Below, in pieces: positions 8,700 through 17,493 of a stretch of 17,493 nucleotides of DNA. How positions within the stretch are numbered: the first letter of the stretch is position 1; each line of letters begins with the position of its first letter. Made by a program: the position numbers and the translations under genes. This DNA is from DATLNF01 sp035536235 (GTDB taxonomy: Bacteria; Actinomycetota; Actinomycetes; BP-191): the NCBI GenBank assembly GCA_035536235.1, contig DATLOQ010000010.1:1-17493 (forward strand), given 5' to 3'. The notes under the pieces are model-generated. The model ran no database searches. It worked only from the letters and a program-made list of their open reading frames with translations, and was not told the DNA's origin.

Positions 8700-10268
8700 T
8701 TGGGCCGTCTCGGGAGCGGGCTCGTGGGCCGATGGCGCCGCTCGCTCCAGCTGCGCGTCGTCGCCTCGACCCTGGCCATCTCGCTGACCGTCGTGACCCT
8801 CCTCGGCCTCTTCCTCCTCTCACGGGTGACCCAGGGCATTCTCGAGTCGCAGCGGCGCTCCGCCCTGGCTGAGGCGGAGTCCGGCCTGCGGCTGGCGCAG
8901 GCGACGTTGGCCACCCTGCCCGCCACCACCAGTGTTGATGCGGTCAACGAGGAGATCGCCCGGCTCACCGACCGTCTGGACAACCAGGGCGGCGACGCGG
9001 GCACCTTCGACGTGATCGTGCTGTCGTCTACCGACGCCAGCGCGTTCATCTCCCCGGTGGAAGATCCCAGTCGCACCGTCGACGAGGTCCCGTCGGGTCT
9101 GCGCGAAACCGTGGTCGGCACGTCGCAGCTCGCCTTCGCCTACGCCGACGTACGACGGCGCGGCGAGCTGCAGCCGGCGCTGTTCGTCGGCGCCCCGCTG
9201 ACCGGCTCGTTGCCGGCCGGACGCTACGAGCTCTACTACGCGTTTCCGCTCGGCTCGGAGGCCGACACGCTGTCCCTCGTGAGTCGGACGATGCTCGGCG
9301 GGGGCGTCGGCCTCGCCCTGCTGGTGGCGTGTGTGGCGGGGCTGGTCGCCCGCCAGGTCGTCACGCCGGTGCGGCTCGCGGCCCGCACGGCCGAGCGGTT
9401 CGCCGCCGGCCGCCTCGAGACCCGGATGGCGGTGCGCGGCGAGGATGAGATCGCCCGACTGGGAGAGGCGTTCAACGAGATGGCAGCCAGCCTGCAGCAG
9501 AAGATCGGCCAGCTCCAGGACCTGTCGCGCCTGCAGCACCGCTTCGTCTCCGATGTCTCGCACGAGCTGCGCACCCCGCTGACGACGGTGCGGATGGCGG
9601 CCGACTTGATGCACGATGCGCGGGCCGACTTCCCGCCTGAGGTGGCGCGGTCTGCCGAGCTTCTCCAGCACGAGCTGAACCGCTTCGAGTCGCTGCTCGC
9701 CGACCTGCTCGAGATCAGCAAGCTCGACGCGGGTGCTGTGGTGCTGGAAGCCGAGGCGGTCAACCTCACGGTCCTCGTCCAGCGCGTGGTCGCGGCGCTC
9801 AGCCCGCTGGCCGCTCGACGGGGCAGTGACGTCGTGGTGCGCGTGATCCCCCATGAGCCGGTGGTGGTCGAGGCGGACGGACGCCGGATCGAGCGCATCA
9901 TCCGCAACCTGCTCGGCAACGCGGTGGAGCATGGCGAGGGGCTGCCGATCGAGATCACCCTCGCCTGCGACGAGGATGCCGTCGCCGTCGTGGTGCGCGA
10001 CCACGGTGTCGGGCTGCGGCCCGGAGATGCGGCGCGGGTGTTCAGCCGGTTCTGGCGCGGCGACCCGTCTCGCGCGCGGCACACCGGGGGGACTGGGCTC
10101 GGCCTGTCGATTGCCATCGAGGACGCGCGGCTGCACGGTGGCTGGCTGCAGGCCTGGGGCGAGCCCGGGCTGGGATCGGCGTTTCGGCTGACCCTGCCCC
10201 GGCGTGCCGGTGTCGAGCTGCGACACTCACCATTGCCGCTGGAGCAGTCGACGGTGCCCAGTGGGTGA
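8700..10268 (+). CDS. mtrB: Sensor histidine kinase MtrB
   Basis: Membrane sensor kinase that phosphorylates MtrA. The 522-residue reading has helix 1 at about 19-42, an extracytoplasmic sensor region of roughly 155 residues, helix 2 at about 198-222, and a HAMP linker. The H-box FVSDVSHELRTPL has the phospho-acceptor His288. The ATPase domain contains NLLGNAVEHG (N box, 403-412), DHGVGL (434-439), an F box in VFSRFWRGD and GGTGLGLS (463-470). All catalytic motifs are intact. The first possible start is TTG at 8700, 5 nt after mtrA. A GTG at 8724 has a better GGGAG (8712-8716) spaced 7 nt away and leaves the 'RWRRSLQLRVV' membrane entry intact, so the true start may be 8 codons later. LpqB, encoded next, is known in mycobacteria to interact with the MtrB sensor region. 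Confidence 0.95.
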   Translation: MGRLGSGLVGRWRRSLQLRVVASTLAISLTVVTLLGLFLLSRVTQGILESQRRSALAEAESGLRLAQATLATLPATTSVDAVNEEIARLTDRLDNQGGDAGTFDVIVLSSTDASAFISPVEDPSRTVDEVPSGLRETVVGTSQLAFAYADVRRRGELQPALFVGAPLTGSLPAGRYELYYAFPLGSEADTLSLVSRTMLGGGVGLALLVACVAGLVARQVVTPVRLAARTAERFAAGRLETRMAVRGEDEIARLGEAFNEMAASLQQKIGQLQDLSRLQHRFVSDVSHELRTPLTTVRMAADLMHDARADFPPEVARSAELLQHELNRFESLLADLLEISKLDAGAVVLEAEAVNLTVLVQRVVAALSPLAARRGSDVVVRVIPHEPVVVEADGRRIERIIRNLLGNAVEHGEGLPIEITLACDEDAVAVVVRDHGVGLRPGDAARVFSRFWRGDPSRARHTGGTGLGLSIAIEDARLHGGWLQAWGEPGLGSAFRLTLPRRAGVELRHSPLPLEQSTVPSG

Positions 10269-10274
10269 GGCCCG

Positions 10275-12023
10275 ATGAGCAGGCCCAGAACCCGGCCCAG
10301 TCGTGCGGCGCGCTGGGCTGCTGGGCTCGTCGCGCTTTTGGCGCTCGTCGGGTGCAGCGCCATCCCCCGGAGCGGCGAGGTCACGGCGGTGCGGCCCGTC
10401 GTGGCCCCCGACGATCGCGCGGACTCAGACCGGGGGCCGCGGAACGGCGCGGTGTCCGTGCGCTTTCCGCCTCCCGCGTCGGGCGCGAGCCCGGAGCAGA
10501 TCGTCCGCGGCTTCTTCAACGCCCATGCTGACCTCGAGCCGGAGCTGCAGGTAGCCCGGCAGTACCTCGCACCGTCCGCCGTATGGGACGCCCGCGCCGG
10601 CGCGACGGTGTACGGCGGGGAGCGCACCATCGTCGTCGTCGACGGGGGTGACAGCGAGAAGCGGGCGACCGTGTCGTTTGCGCGGGCCGCCACGGTGTCG
10701 CGCCGGGGGGAGTACCAGCCCGTCCGCGACCCGGCTCTGACGGTCTTCCAGGTCGGGGTGCGCATCATCAACGGGCAGTGGCGGGTCTTCGACGTGCCCG
10801 ACGGCTTGCTGCTGTCGGAGACCGGGCTGGAGCGCGCACTGCGGCGCAGTGTCCTCTACTTCCCCGACCCCACTCGCAGCCGCCTCGTACCCGACCCGAT
10901 CTTCCTCCCGCGCGGCGAGGCTTCTGCGGCGACGTCTGTCGCACGCGCTCTGCTCGAGGGCCCGTCGAGCTGGCTTGCGCCGGCGGTGCGCACGGCGGTG
11001 CCGAGGGATACGACGCTGACCGGCTCCGTCACAGTGCTCGCCGGGATGGCCACCCTCAACCTCTCCCGCGAGCTGCAAGCGGTCACCAGGGAGGCGCGGG
11101 ACGCGCTGGTCGCGCAGCTGGTCTGGACACTCACCGAGGAGGGAATGGGCATCGATCGAGTGCGCCTGCTGGTCGACGGACGCGACTTCGTCCTCTCTGG
11201 CGGTGACCCCCGGCGGGGGCAAACCCGGGCAGACGTGGCTGCCTTCGACCCGGATCCGGCGTCGAACGGGCGGCTCTACTTCCTCCGCGCCGGAGTCCTG
11301 CACTCACTCGACGGCGGGGAGGCAGTGCGGCTGCGGACCGAGCCGCGTGAGCTGACGGCGCTCGCCGTGAGCCGCTCCGCCGCGCTGATCGCCGTCGTAC
11401 GCCGCAATCGAGACGGCGCCGACTCCCTCCTCGTGGGCGCCCTGAGCGGCGACCTGCCGACCCGGCTGGTCGGACCTCGGATCTCCTCCCCGACGTGGGA
11501 AGCCGGGGGCGAGCGGGCCTGGGTCCTGCGCGAGACGAGCAGGGGGGCGGAGCTGCTGAGCGTGCCGGTCACCGAAGGGCCCGGCGTCCAGCGCGTGCGA
11601 GTCGGCGCGGGCCCGGGAGTCCTCGAGTCGGTGGCGCTGTCTCCCGACGGCACTCGGATCGCGGTGGTGCTGCGCCGTGCCGCGACTCGCACGGCCTGGG
11701 TGGGCCGGGTCGAACGTGCCCGTGGTGAGGTGGCGGTGGCTGGCTTCCGGGCTGTGCGTCCCGGGCTGGCCGGCGTCAGCGGCATCTCCTGGGAGACGTC
11801 CACCCGGCTGGTCGTCGCAGCGGCCGCCGCGATCTCCCGCGTGGAGGTTGATGGCTTCGGCTTCGCTCCGGTGCCCGTCGACGGCCTGCCCGCCAGCCCC
11901 GTGGGTCGGGTCGTCGGCGGTTCGGCAGTGGACCTCGTGGCCGAGGTGAGCGGTCGGCTGTGGCGGCGCAACGCCGGATGGCAGCTGATCGGTGTCGGGA
12001 TCAGTCCGGCGTACGCCAGCTGA
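10275..12023 (+). CDS. lpqB: Lipoprotein LpqB, MtrAB partner with GerMN domain
   Basis: The 582-residue exported lipoprotein has a signal peptide ending in the lipobox LVGC, so Cys27 would be lipidated. A mixed alpha/beta N-terminal domain follows, then a GerMN-like domain at roughly 205-300 (including 'LLEGPSSWLAPAVRTAVP' and 'VWTLTEEG'). The long C-terminal part has beta-propeller-like repeats such as 'VALSPDGTRIAVVLRR'. LpqB is known to modulate MtrB signalling at the outer face of the membrane and to affect division and cell-wall homeostasis. The ATG at 10275 lies 6 nt after the mtrB stop, with GGTGAGG at 10264-10270 as a ribosome binding site that overlaps that stop. It is the third gene of the mtrAB-lpqB operon, with no anomalies seen. 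Confidence 0.95.
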   Translation: MSRPRTRPSRAARWAAGLVALLALVGCSAIPRSGEVTAVRPVVAPDDRADSDRGPRNGAVSVRFPPPASGASPEQIVRGFFNAHADLEPELQVARQYLAPSAVWDARAGATVYGGERTIVVVDGGDSEKRATVSFARAATVSRRGEYQPVRDPALTVFQVGVRIINGQWRVFDVPDGLLLSETGLERALRRSVLYFPDPTRSRLVPDPIFLPRGEASAATSVARALLEGPSSWLAPAVRTAVPRDTTLTGSVTVLAGMATLNLSRELQAVTREARDALVAQLVWTLTEEGMGIDRVRLLVDGRDFVLSGGDPRRGQTRADVAAFDPDPASNGRLYFLRAGVLHSLDGGEAVRLRTEPRELTALAVSRSAALIAVVRRNRDGADSLLVGALSGDLPTRLVGPRISSPTWEAGGERAWVLRETSRGAELLSVPVTEGPGVQRVRVGAGPGVLESVALSPDGTRIAVVLRRAATRTAWVGRVERARGEVAVAGFRAVRPGLAGVSGISWETSTRLVVAAAAAISRVEVDGFGFAPVPVDGLPASPVGRVVGGSAVDLVAEVSGRLWRRNAGWQLIGVGISPAYAS

Positions 12024-12124
12024 CCGTCCGGCTCCCTCCGCCGTCCCACCGCCCCGGGCCGGTCTCGTCCCCAGATCTGCTGTTCCGATGCGCACGCGTC
12101 GTGTTGGCACCGCAGGCTCGAGCG

Positions 12125-12775
12125 ATGCTCATCACCCTGCTCGACTTGATCTGCCCGCGACGCTGTGTCGGCTGCGGCGCGCTGGGCGACGCGCTCTGCG
12201 AGCCCTGCGCGCGGCCGCTGCAGGCCCCGGCCCGACTGCGCCGGCCGACGCCTTGCCCGCCCGGACTGCCCGTCGTCTTCGGCGTAGCCGAGCACCACGG
12301 GGCGGTGCGGGCAGCGCTGGTAGCGCACAAGGACCGGGGGCGCACTGACCTCACCCCGATGCTCGCCCAAGCCCTGGCGCGAGCCGTCGCGGCGCTGAGG
12401 TCCGGCCCGGTCACGCTGGTGCCCGTCCCGTCGTCACGGCATGCGTCACGGGCCCGCGGGTACGACCACGCGCTGCGGCTGGCGCGCGGCGCGGCGGCCG
12501 CGCTTCCGCACGGCGAGGTGGCCCCGGTGCTCGTCCGCGTCCGCCGTACGACGGACCAGGTCGGGCTCGGCGCTGCGGCCCGAGCGGCCAACACCGCAGG
12601 GGCCTTCGCTGTCCTGGGGGACGGCAGGCGGTGGTGCCACCCGGTGATTCTCGTCGACGACCTCATGACGACTGGGTCGACGCTGGCGGAGGCTGCCCGG
12701 GCGCTGACGGAGGCCGGAGTGCGACCGCACGGGGCTGCGGTCGTCGCCAGTCGGCGGAAACTTTCCCGCCGGTGA
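12125..12775 (+). CDS. comF: ComF/ComFC-family phosphoribosyltransferase-like protein
   Basis: The 216-residue protein opens with a cysteine-rich zinc-finger-like segment (Cys10, 14, 17, 25, 28). It continues into a type I phosphoribosyltransferase fold with RGYDHA at 111-116, the RRTTDQVGL...R..N..GAF segment at 140-161, and the PRPP-binding loop VILVDDLMTTGST at 174-186. ComF proteins are linked to DNA uptake in naturally competent bacteria, but homologues are widespread in Actinomycetota at this locus, where their role is not settled. I chose the ATG at 12125 because family members begin just before the CPRRCVGC motif. The frame is open upstream into lpqB, a GTG at 12101 is an alternative, and no strong ribosome binding site is seen for either. 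A 101-nt spacer separates it from lpqB. Confidence 0.9.
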   Translation: MLITLLDLICPRRCVGCGALGDALCEPCARPLQAPARLRRPTPCPPGLPVVFGVAEHHGAVRAALVAHKDRGRTDLTPMLAQALARAVAALRSGPVTLVPVPSSRHASRARGYDHALRLARGAAAALPHGEVAPVLVRVRRTTDQVGLGAAARAANTAGAFAVLGDGRRWCHPVILVDDLMTTGSTLAEAARALTEAGVRPHGAAVVASRRKLSRR

Positions 12776-12800
12776 GCGCGGAGGGATAGCGTGGCCCTCC

Positions 12801-13050
12801 GGACGTCCGTCCGGGCCCGTGGTTGCGCCGATCCGCGAGGGAAGGCAAGCCGATGCCAGTCGCAGGCAAAACGGCCCACGTAAGGCGACTCTTCGTCGTC
12901 CGATCATGGTGCGGCTTAGGAGTAAGTCCTGCCCCGCCGGCGGTCCCGATGACCGCCGATCCGGGAGAAGGCCAGTAGTGACGCCCTGCGTTGCGAGAGC
13001 CTCAGCAGGCGGATGTGGGGTCAAAGACCAGGTCGGCCGGACGGACGTCC
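12801..13050 (+). ncRNA. Probable raiA-motif structured RNA upstream of hpf/raiA
   Basis: The 323-nt gap between comF and hpf contains a perfect 14-nt inverted repeat: GGACGTCCGTCCGG at 12801-12814 and CCGGACGGACGTCC at 13037-13050, able to close a domain of about 250 nt. Inside are several local helices. They are GCCG/CGGC (12849-12852 with 12872-12875) enclosing TGCC/GGCA, GGCGAC/GTCGTC (12884-12889 with 12895-12900, loop of 5), GGCTTA/TAAGTC (12913-12918 with 12922-12927), and an 8-bp stem CGGCGGTC/GACCGCCG (12938-12945 with 12951-12958, loop of 5). CCCAC (12875-12879) could also pair with GTGGG (13015-13019). The raiA motif is a published large RNA of Firmicutes and Actinomycetota found in front of raiA (hpf) genes. 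The match here is by context and architecture; I cannot run the covariance model. The exact 5' and 3' ends are unknown. Confidence 0.68.
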
Positions 13051-13098
13051 TCGACCACTGAAGGTGCCGGATACTGAACGGTGATCGAAGGAGCGCGT

Positions 13099-13737
13099 AT
13101 GGACATTGTGGTGAAAGGTCGCCATGCCGAGGTCAGCCGGAAGTTCAAGGAGCACGCCACCGAGAAGCTGCTCAAGGTAGAGCGTCTGGACCACCGCATC
13201 ATCCGGCTGGAAGTCGAGGTCTCGGAAGAGCGAAACCCACGTCAGTCCCACTCGCGCGAGCGGGTCGAGGTCACCTGCGTGTCCAAGGGACCGATCGTGC
13301 GCGCCGAGGCGGCGGCGGCGGACCCGTTCGCCGCGCTGGACCTGGTCATCGACAAGCTCGAGGCGCGGCTGCGCAAGGCGGCCGACAAGCGACGGGTCCA
13401 CCACGGGGCGCGCAACCCCGAGTCCCTGCAGTCGACCTTGGCGGCTCCCGCTGATCTCCCGGTCGAGGCCGAGGCCAGCAGCGGGTCAGCGGTCGACGAT
13501 GAGGTGGGTGGCGTCGTCGTACGGGAGAAGCGCGTCGAGACGGCGTCGATGACGCTCGACGAAGCGCTGTTCCAGATGGAGCTGCTCGGACACGACTTCT
13601 TCCTCTTCCCGGACGCAGACACGGGTCTGGCGAGCGTGGCCTACCGCCGCCAGGGCTACGACTACGGCGTCATTCGGCTGGCCAGCGGGTCGGCGAGTGC
13701 GAGCAACGGCAGCACCGCGACGAGGGAGACCGAGTGA
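13099..13737 (+). CDS. hpf: Ribosome hibernation promoting factor, long form (HPF/RaiA)
   Basis: The 212-residue protein binds the 30S subunit and, in its long form, dimerises 70S ribosomes into inactive 100S particles or stabilises idle ribosomes. The N-terminal beta-alpha-beta domain (about 1-98) starts MDIVVKGRHAEVS and contains KLLKVERLDHRI and DLVIDKLEARLRKAADK. A flexible linker follows, then the C-terminal dimerisation domain (about 143-197), with VVREKRVETASMTLDEA and GHDFFLFPDADTG. I chose the ATG at 13099 because GAAGGAG (13087-13093) lies 5 nt before it; a GTG at 13081 is in frame but less likely. The structured 12801-13050 region lies directly upstream and may control it in cis. 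The stop overlaps the next gene's GTG. Confidence 0.95.
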   Translation: MDIVVKGRHAEVSRKFKEHATEKLLKVERLDHRIIRLEVEVSEERNPRQSHSRERVEVTCVSKGPIVRAEAAAADPFAALDLVIDKLEARLRKAADKRRVHHGARNPESLQSTLAAPADLPVEAEASSGSAVDDEVGGVVVREKRVETASMTLDEALFQMELLGHDFFLFPDADTGLASVAYRRQGYDYGVIRLASGSASASNGSTATRETE

Positions 13738-14447
13738 CTGAGGGCACAAGCGACGCGGCTGCTGCATCAGCGTCGGCTAGCAGCGAGGACCCGATCCGGG
13801 TGCTGGTGGTCGACGACCACGCGCTGTTCCGTCGCGGGCTGCAGATGGTCCTCGAGCAGGAGGACGACATCGAGGTCGTCGGTGAGGCCGGCGACGGGAT
13901 GGAGGCGGTGCAGAAGGCCACCGACACGATGCCCGACATCGTGCTCATGGACGTGCGCATGCCCAAGCGCGGCGGCATCGACGCCTGCACCGCCATCAAG
14001 GACGCGGTGCCCTCGGCCAAGATCATCATGCTGACGATCAGCGACGAGGAAGCGGACCTCTACGAGGCCATCAAGGCTGGCGCGTCCGGCTACCTGCTCA
14101 AGGAGATCTCCATCGAGGAGGTCGCGGCTGCCATCCGCGCCGTACACGAGGGGCAGTCCCTCATCTCCCCGTCGATGGCGTCGAAGCTGCTCACCGAGTT
14201 CGCCACGATGATCAAGAAGACGGATGAGCGGCAGCAGCTGCCGACGCCGCGTCTCACCGACCGGGAGATGGAGGTGCTGCGGCTGGTCGCCAAGGGGATG
14301 AACAACCGCGACATCGCCAAGCAGCTGTTCATCAGCGAGAACACCGTGAAGAACCACAGCCGCAACATCCTGGAGAAGCTCCAGCTGCACTCACGGATGG
14401 AAGCCGTGGTCTACGCCGTACGCGAGAAGCTCCTCGAGATCACCTAG
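13734..14447 (+). CDS. NarL/LuxR-family response regulator
   Basis: The 237-residue protein has a 20-residue Ala/Ser-rich lead-in and a receiver domain (about 21-140) with VVDDHALFRRGL and the phospho-acceptor Asp73 in LMDVRMP. It also has the LKEIS-type lysine loop and a C-terminal LuxR helix-turn-helix (about 172-232) with LTDREMEVLRLVAKGMNNRDIA and ENTVKNHSRNIL. The start is GTG at 13734, whose GTGA overlaps the hpf stop by 4 nt; GAGGGAGA just upstream can serve as the ribosome binding site. No histidine kinase gene adjoins it, so its partner, if any, lies elsewhere. Co-expression with hpf suggests a role in the stress or stationary-phase response (inference). Streptomyces has an orphan response regulator at the same place, between hpf and secA. 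Confidence 0.93.
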   Translation: MTEGTSDAAAASASASSEDPIRVLVVDDHALFRRGLQMVLEQEDDIEVVGEAGDGMEAVQKATDTMPDIVLMDVRMPKRGGIDACTAIKDAVPSAKIIMLTISDEEADLYEAIKAGASGYLLKEISIEEVAAAIRAVHEGQSLISPSMASKLLTEFATMIKKTDERQQLPTPRLTDREMEVLRLVAKGMNNRDIAKQLFISENTVKNHSRNILEKLQLHSRMEAVVYAVREKLLEIT

Positions 14448-14460
14448 ACGCCAGCAGCGG

Positions 14461-14501
14461 CCCCCGCCCGCCACCCCACCCGCCCCCGACCACCCCCGCC
14501 C
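14461..14501 (+). other. C-rich, T-free tract after the response regulator gene (possible rut site; G4 motif on minus strand)
   Basis: Of 41 bases, 32 are C, 5 are G, 4 are A and none is T. On the minus strand this is seven runs of three or more G separated by loops of 1-5 nt, which satisfies the usual G-quadruplex pattern. On the plus strand RNA it would be an unstructured, C-rich, G-poor stretch beginning 14 nt after the stop codon, the composition bound by Rho. No intrinsic terminator is seen between 14448 and 14520, which makes Rho-dependent ending of the hpf operon a reasonable inference. Confidence 0.5.
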
Positions 14502-14527
14502 ATCCGCCGGGAGCCCCTGCGTCTCGA

Positions 14528-14598
14528 CGTCCAATTGCCCGGTTAACAGGCTAAGCGGACCCCCTGGACCCGCTCGCAGCGTCCAATTGCCCGGTTAA
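14528..14598. repeat. 19-nt direct repeat upstream of secA
   Basis: CGTCCAATTGCCCGGTTAA occurs exactly at 14528-14546 and again at 14580-14598, 52 nt apart. Both copies are soon followed by TAAGCGG (14552-14558, and 14596-14602 overlapping the second copy). A degraded third copy may start at ATTGCCCG (14616-14623). The units are clearly less GC-rich than their surroundings. Either an operator bound by a regulator of secA or a dispersed intergenic repeat family would fit; the window alone cannot decide. Confidence 0.75.
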
Positions 14599-14656
14599 GC
14601 GGTGCCCGCCGCGGCATTGCCCGACTTCCCGGCCACCACGGCGTAGCAGCGCCCCC

Positions 14657-14676
14657 TACGATATCGGCGTACGCCG
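14657..14676 (+). promoter_or_regulatory. Probable secA -10 element with overlapping palindrome at the start region
   Basis: TACGAT at 14657-14662 fits the TAnnnT -10 consensus of housekeeping actinobacterial sigma factors and lies 80 nt before the secA GTG. No good -35 is found at 16-18 nt upstream, which is common in high-GC actinobacteria. A perfect 12-bp palindrome CGGCGTACGCCG (14665-14676) would sit over the predicted transcription start, and CGATATCG (14659-14666) is also self-complementary. A repressor site or a 5' hairpin are both possible. Confidence 0.4.
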
Positions 14677-14741
14677 GTTTGCCCGGGGTGCCGCCGCGTG
14701 CCTTCCACGCGCGCGCCGGACCTGCTCTGGAGACGCCCACC

Positions 14742-17493
<2,752 letters not shown>

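Noticed and set aside
12799..12814. CCGGACGTCCGTCCGG read as a simple comF terminator hairpin
   Set aside because: It can form a local 6-7 bp stem, but there is no T-run, and an exact 14-nt partner exists at 13037-13050, so a role as the closing strand of the large RNA explains more. A switch between the two pairings remains possible.
12853..12978. A 41-codon ATG frame (starts MPVAGKTAHVRR, ends GEGQ) with a purine-rich stretch upstream, inside the comF-hpf gap
   Set aside because: It lies wholly within the region whose pairing pattern indicates structured RNA, has no recognisable protein features, and its ribosome binding site is only moderate. A leader peptide is not excluded but is less likely.
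12819..13061. An 80-codon frame on the plus strand across the same gap
   Set aside because: It is Arg/Gly/Pro-rich with no domain and no ribosome binding site, and it crosses the hairpins of the putative RNA.

Overview
The window is GC-rich chromosomal DNA from an actinobacterium (Actinomycetota). The evidence is the uniformly high GC, frequent GTG/TTG starts, and the block mtrA-mtrB-lpqB-comF-hpf-response regulator-secA, a gene order I know from many Actinomycetota (in Mycobacterium tuberculosis the order mtrA, mtrB, lpqB, phosphoribosyltransferase, HPF, secA1 is the same). Family or genus cannot be fixed from the sequence alone. Nothing looks like a prophage, transposon, CRISPR array or classical defence island.

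Layout. (1) 1-219, minus: the 5' end of a protein resembling the DUF222/HNH ('13E12-like') family, cut by the window edge. (2) 351-2615, plus: a complete class A penicillin-binding protein with transglycosylase and transpeptidase domains and a proline-rich tail. (3) 2616-2700: a short convergent junction holding three tandem palindromic units, one of which is the 3' end of the next gene. (4) 7906 down to 2682, minus: a tightly packed five-gene operon (GPDPase-like membrane protein, DUF4129, DUF4350, MoxR ATPase, DUF58) with spacings of 7, -4, -4 and 3 nt. (5) 8017-12023, plus: mtrA, mtrB and lpqB, the envelope-stress/cell-division two-component system with its lipoprotein partner. (6) 12125-12775: comF-like phosphoribosyltransferase. 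(7) 12776-13098: a 323-nt gap that appears to encode a large structured RNA. A perfect 14-nt inverted repeat closes about 250 nt containing several local hairpins, and the RNA sits directly before the raiA/hpf gene, so it is best explained as an actinobacterial raiA-motif RNA. (8) 13099-13737 hpf (long form) and 13734-14447, a NarL/LuxR response regulator overlapping it by 4 nt. (9) 14448-14741: a 294-nt control region with a C-only/G4-type tract, a 19-nt direct repeat, a palindrome and a probable -10 element. (10) 14742 to the edge: secA (SecA1 type), its C-terminal tail containing a 5 x 18-bp in-frame repeat.

How they fit together: most genes serve the cell envelope (PBP cross-linking, the MoxR/DUF58 chaperone-like operon, MtrAB-LpqB sensing, SecA export). 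hpf, the putative raiA RNA and the orphan-type response regulator add a stress/stationary-phase ribosome-hibernation module. The least ordinary parts are the non-coding intervals: the RNA before hpf, the repeats before secA, and the triple hairpin at 2635-2700.
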